The notes under the pieces were generated by a model that was given only the letters and a program-made list of their open reading frames with translations, did no database searches and had not been told where the DNA came from. This document shows, in pieces, positions 60,807 through 64,000 of a DNA stretch of 64,000 nucleotides; positions within the stretch are counted from its first letter, which is position 1; every line of letters begins with the position of its first letter. Made by a program: the position numbers and the translations under genes. Source of the stretch: Kribbella solani (GTDB lineage: Bacteria; Actinomycetota; Actinomycetes; Propionibacteriales; Kribbellaceae); NCBI RefSeq assembly GCF_014205295.1, contig NZ_JACHNF010000001.1:7502001-7566000 (forward strand), given 5' to 3'.

Positions 60807-60835
60807 TTGACTCGTCAGGTACTGCTCTCTACCTT
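60807..60835 (+). promoter_or_regulatory. Promoter of second SBP gene
   Basis: TTGACT (60807-60812), 17-bp spacer, TACCTT (60830-60835); transcription would begin near 60842, the first base of operator F. Confidence 0.55.
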
Positions 60836-60841
60836 CCTGCT

Positions 60842-60855
60842 ATCGAACGTTCGAT
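60842..60855. promoter_or_regulatory. TetR-type operator, site F
   Basis: ATCGAACGTTCGAT, a perfect 14-bp palindrome at the predicted transcription start of the second importer operon. Confidence 0.65.
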
Positions 60856-60894
60856 CAGAAAGTAGCCACCTGACCCCCAGGAAGCAGACCGCTG

Positions 60895-62421
60895 ATGATG
60901 CCGAAGCCCTACCTGCGATTGCTGACCGCCCTGGCCGCGGTGCTTGCTCTTTCCAGTTGCTCGGCAGGTAATGCCGCCGAATCGTCCGGACCCGCGTCCG
61001 CCCCGGTCCGCGGTGGTGAGCTCACCGTCCTGCGGGCCGCAGACGTCGACTCGTGGGACCCTGACAAGGCGCTGATGCCGAGCACCTTCGAGACGCTCCC
61101 ACAGGTGATGGAAGGGCTGGTCCGGCCGAGCGCGGACGGTGCCACGGTCGTGCCCGGGCTGGCCCAGAAGTGGGTGTTCGACGCGGGGCACCGGACGCTC
61201 ACCTTCACCCTCCGGCCGAACCTCCGGTTCAGCAACGGGGCGACGCTGACGTCGGCGGACGTGGCCTTCTCGGTCAAGTTGTGGCAGCAGAGCGTGTCGT
61301 ACGGGACGCTCTACTCCGCGATCCAGAGCGCCTCGACTCCGAACGCGACGACGGTCGTACTGAAGCTGCACCGGCCCAGTACGTTCCTGCTGTCCTGGCT
61401 CGGCAACGGTACGGCGGTGGTGGTACCGAAAGGCTTCGGGGGAAAGTCCCGGGCGGACTTCTTCCGGAAGCCGATCGGCGCGGGTCCGTTCGTGATCGAC
61501 TCGTACACGCCAGGTCAAACCCTCCGGCTGGCCCGGAACAGCCACTACTACGGCGAAGGACGGCCGTACCTGGACGCGATCACGTACAAGGTCGTGTCCG
61601 ATCCGAACCAGCAGCTCCTGCAGTACCAGAGTGGTCAGGCGGACATGCTGGAGTCGGTTCCGCTCGATGTGTCGGCACAGTTGCCCGCAGCGGATCGGCA
61701 TCTGGTCAAGCCGTCGTCGACCATCCACGCCGCCTTCGTCAACACCACGAAGGGACCGGGTACGGATCTGCACTTCCGGCGCGCGATCTCCTATGCCATC
61801 GATCGGGACAGCTACATCAAGTCCGTCTTCAGTGGCTTGGCGACGCCGGCCAAGGGCGGCCTGCCGATCGGCGTACAGGGCTCGTCAGCGTGTGATTGCA
61901 CGTACCGCTACGACCAAGCGGCCGCCAAGGCGGAGCTCAGCCGATCCGGGTACGACGGTTCGCCGGTCGTGCTGCTGGTGGACGCGTCGTCGCCGATCTC
62001 TACCCGCGGCGGTGAGGTGGCGGCGCAGATGCTCAGGGCCGTCGGGATCAAGGTCGACCTGCAGCCGGAGGAGGGGCAGGTGATGTTCGACCGTTATTCC
62101 AAAGGGGATTACGGGATCGAGCTGGCCGAGGTCGCGAGCGTGTCACCGAGCGTCGGGGACATCTTCGGGCTGGTGTCGTACATGGTCACCGGGAGCGATC
62201 CGGGCAAGGTGATCAGCGGCGCGTTCGACAAGCTGGACGTGGCGCGAACGGAGCCCGAGCGCCAGCACGCCACCAAGCTCGCGGAGAACTGGATCGGCGA
62301 GCACCTGCCGTACGTTCCGATCGCCTATCCCGATCGCGTCCTCGCGGCCGCTCCGAAACTGCACGGGCTGCAGGTCACGCCGTACCTGAACTATCCGGCC
62401 GACCAGCTCTGGATCGGCTGA
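60895..62421 (+). CDS. ABC transporter solute-binding protein, family 5 (second importer)
   Basis: 508 residues. Lipoprotein signal MMPKPYLRLLTALAAVLALSSC with lipobox LSSC near residue 22. SBP_bac_5 body: ADVDSWDPDKALMPS, LTFTLRPNLRFSNGATLTSADVAFSVKLW and RRAISYAIDRDSYIKSVF. About 30% of visible motifs match the first SBP, but sequence is clearly diverged, so ligand may differ. An ATG three bases later is an alternative start. Permease begins two bases after the stop. Confidence 0.9.
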   Translation: MMPKPYLRLLTALAAVLALSSCSAGNAAESSGPASAPVRGGELTVLRAADVDSWDPDKALMPSTFETLPQVMEGLVRPSADGATVVPGLAQKWVFDAGHRTLTFTLRPNLRFSNGATLTSADVAFSVKLWQQSVSYGTLYSAIQSASTPNATTVVLKLHRPSTFLLSWLGNGTAVVVPKGFGGKSRADFFRKPIGAGPFVIDSYTPGQTLRLARNSHYYGEGRPYLDAITYKVVSDPNQQLLQYQSGQADMLESVPLDVSAQLPAADRHLVKPSSTIHAAFVNTTKGPGTDLHFRRAISYAIDRDSYIKSVFSGLATPAKGGLPIGVQGSSACDCTYRYDQAAAKAELSRSGYDGSPVVLLVDASSPISTRGGEVAAQMLRAVGIKVDLQPEEGQVMFDRYSKGDYGIELAEVASVSPSVGDIFGLVSYMVTGSDPGKVISGAFDKLDVARTEPERQHATKLAENWIGEHLPYVPIAYPDRVLAAAPKLHGLQVTPYLNYPADQLWIG

Positions 62422-62422
62422 C

Positions 62423-63370
62423 ATGAACAGCTCCAGGATGCAGCTACTGGCCGCCAGGCTGCTGCAGGTCGTGCCGGTACTGGGGTTGTTGCTGGTCGTG
62501 GTCTTCGCGCTGCAGGCCTTGCTCCCGGGCGATCCGGCCCGCGCGATCGCCGGGCCGCGAGCGACCGAGCAGCAGGTCCAGGTGGTACGTGCCGAGCTGG
62601 GCCTCGACCGGCCGCTCCCACAACGGTTCGTCCGGTACGCCGAGTCGCTCGGTCACTTGGATCTGGGTCGATCGAACCGGAGCAACCTCCCCGTCAGTAC
62701 GATCGTCGAGCAACGTGCTGGTGTCACGATCGCCCTTCTTCTTGGCGGGATGGCGATGAGCATCGCGCTGTCCGGCCCGGCCGCCTTCCTACTGGCGCTG
62801 CGTCCTTCGTCGTGGCCGGCGCGGCTGGTCGAGCGTGGTCTTGCCGTGGTGCTGAACTGCCCGTCGTTCTGGGTGGGGCTGATGCTGGCCACCGTGGTCG
62901 GTCTGAAACTGCGCCTGCTGCCGGTCGGTGGACTCCAGCCAGGCGTTTCCGGGCAGGTACGTTCGCTGATCCTGCCGTCGATCACGATCGGCTTGGCGAT
63001 CATGCCGTTCCTGGCGCGGAGCGCGGCTACCAGCCTGCGTGAAGTGGTCGCGTCGGACTATCTGATGACGGCTCGATCCGTCGGCGGTCGCGGGTGGTTC
63101 CTGATCCGCCGGCACATGCTTCGGAACGCACTGCCACCGGTCGTTACGCTGCTGGGCTTCCAAGCCGGCGCGCTGTTGTTCGGCGCCGTCGTGGTCGAGC
63201 AGACGTTCGGCCTGCCGGGACTGGGCGCGGAGATGATCACGGCGGCCGCGCAGCGCGACTTTCCGGTCGTCCAAGGCCTGACCCTGCTGTTCGGGTTCGG
63301 CATCGTGCTGTGCAATCTGCTGGCCGACGTCGCGGTCGCCTGTCTGGATCCGAGGACCCAATGGAGCTGA
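62423..63370 (+). CDS. ABC transporter permease (DppB type, second importer)
   Basis: 315 residues with six membrane helices; LLPGDPARAIAGPRATEQQVQVVRAELGLDRPLPQRFVRY is the DppB periplasmic segment and MTARSVGGRGWFLIRRHMLRNALPPVVTLLG is the EAA loop. Overlaps the next permease by ten bases. Confidence 0.9.
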   Translation: MNSSRMQLLAARLLQVVPVLGLLLVVVFALQALLPGDPARAIAGPRATEQQVQVVRAELGLDRPLPQRFVRYAESLGHLDLGRSNRSNLPVSTIVEQRAGVTIALLLGGMAMSIALSGPAAFLLALRPSSWPARLVERGLAVVLNCPSFWVGLMLATVVGLKLRLLPVGGLQPGVSGQVRSLILPSITIGLAIMPFLARSAATSLREVVASDYLMTARSVGGRGWFLIRRHMLRNALPPVVTLLGFQAGALLFGAVVVEQTFGLPGLGAEMITAAAQRDFPVVQGLTLLFGFGIVLCNLLADVAVACLDPRTQWS

Positions 63371-64000
63371 CCGCAGGGCGGCGAATCCTCCCGCCGCGAA
63401 TGCATCAGGTGTCGATCGCCATCCTGGCCCTGCTCGTGCTGGCGGCCTTGTTCGCGCCGATCGTCGCGCGCTACGACCCCGCGCAACAATCGCTTCAGCA
63501 ACTCGCGCCGCCCGGTGGCGGGCATTGGCTGGGTACCGACGCGCTGGGTCGCGACATCTTCTCCCGGCTGCTGTACGCGCTGCGTACCGACCTGATCCTG
63601 ATCGTCCCCGCCGCCGCGTTGCCGATGCTGCTCGGCACCGCGATCGGCGGCATCGCGGGACATTTCGGTGGCGTACTGGACACGGCGGTGCGCTGGATCG
63701 CCGACGTGTTCCAAGGGCTTCCGGTCTACGTGTTCCTGATCGCGTTGGTCGCGGTACTCGGGCGTGGGGTCACTTCGTTGCTGACGGCATTCACCGCGCT
63801 CGGCTGGATCGTGTACGCGCGGCTGATCCGGACCGAGGTGCGGCGGGTCAAGGAAGCGAACTTCGTTGCCGCCGGCTACCTTCTCGGACATTCCTGGACC
63901 GGGGTGCTGTGGCGGCACGTGCTGCCCAACGCGAACCGCCAGACGGCCGCTTACTTCGTCTTCGACCTCGGCATGGCGCTGCAAGGCATCGCGGTGCTGT
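63361..64000 (+). CDS. ABC transporter permease (DppC type), cut by window end
   Basis: Open from ATG at 63361 to the last base (213 codons visible, no stop). N-terminal MELTAGRRILPPRMHQVSIAILALLVLAALFAPIV, then WLGTDALGRDIFSRLLYAL, the DppC hallmark, and an EAA loop AAGYLLGHSWTGVLWRHVLPNANRQ. The start overlaps the previous permease gene by ten bases. ATPase genes are expected just outside the window. Confidence 0.9.
   Translation, partial: MELTAGRRILPPRMHQVSIAILALLVLAALFAPIVARYDPAQQSLQQLAPPGGGHWLGTDALGRDIFSRLLYALRTDLILIVPAAALPMLLGTAIGGIAGHFGGVLDTAVRWIADVFQGLPVYVFLIALVAVLGRGVTSLLTAFTALGWIVYARLIRTEVRRVKEANFVAAGYLLGHSWTGVLWRHVLPNANRQTAAYFVFDLGMALQGIAVL

Noticed and set aside
35067..64000. Secondary-metabolite gene cluster
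   Set aside because: The acyl-CoA ligase, ALDH and GMC genes come without carrier-protein, PKS or NRPS modules; importers and hydrolases indicate catabolism.

Overview
The window is high-GC DNA with dense, overlapping gene junctions (many ATGA/GTGA overlaps), GTG/TTG starts, encoded Tat and lipoprotein signals, and actinobacterial marker families (PPA1309 family, UPF0182, DUF2342, MMPL, CGNR). It looks like the chromosome of a soil actinomycete, most likely Kribbella or a close relative in Propionibacteriales. That genus assignment is an inference from gene content and style, not from a search. No rRNA, CRISPR array, phage or insertion sequence was found.

Left part (1-34 kb) is mostly ordinary chromosome. 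It holds the tail of a YgjP-type metallopeptidase, an MMPL transporter, a divergent CGNR regulator/MFS pair, a YdeP-type molybdopterin oxidoreductase, a split acyltransferase-3/SGNH pair, a Nudix gene next to a repeat-filled 0.6-kb gap, and MoaE. A run of membrane and secretion genes follows (YlbL-type S16 protease, PPA1309, UPF0182). Two identical initiator tRNA genes flank a 3-hydroxyacyl-CoA dehydrogenase and a decayed SDR pseudogene. After these come a MetF-like enzyme, a PhoD phosphatase, a beta-helix protein, AlkB, a large secreted subtilase, a DMFase-like protein and an APH kinase.

The centre (34-48 kb) starts with a sigma/anti-sigma pair and then holds the most interesting system. A tight minus-strand operon (42.9 to 35.1 kb) encodes an amidohydrolase, an ALDH7/antiquitin-type aminoadipate-semialdehyde dehydrogenase, a YdiJ-type D-2-hydroxyglutarate dehydrogenase, a Glu/Leu/Phe/Val-type amino acid dehydrogenase and a DUF1338/HglS-type 2-oxoadipate dioxygenase. 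Divergently transcribed are a phosphotriesterase-like hydrolase, a TetR regulator and a 940-residue fusion of an APH-type kinase, an M23-like domain and a class-III aminotransferase fold. The fusion has the layout expected of hydroxylysine kinase plus 5-phosphohydroxylysine phospho-lyase. Read together, these genes give a complete route: 5-hydroxylysine -> 5-phosphohydroxylysine -> 2-aminoadipate semialdehyde -> 2-aminoadipate -> 2-oxoadipate -> D-2-hydroxyglutarate -> 2-oxoglutarate.

The right part (47.8-64 kb) is a catabolic and transport region. It has a full oligopeptide-type ABC importer (SBP, two permeases, two ATPases) in one operon with an amidase, an acyl-CoA ligase and an aldehyde dehydrogenase. 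Then come a DJ-1/PfpI protein, a GMC oxidoreductase with an MBL-fold hydrolase, and a second importer that runs off the window. Six related palindromes (core near ATCGTTCGAT) lie at the promoters of this region and of the hydroxylysine cluster, several sitting exactly between or on -35/-10 elements. This suggests that the TetR protein at 44.2-44.9 kb controls the whole 28-kb block as one regulon.
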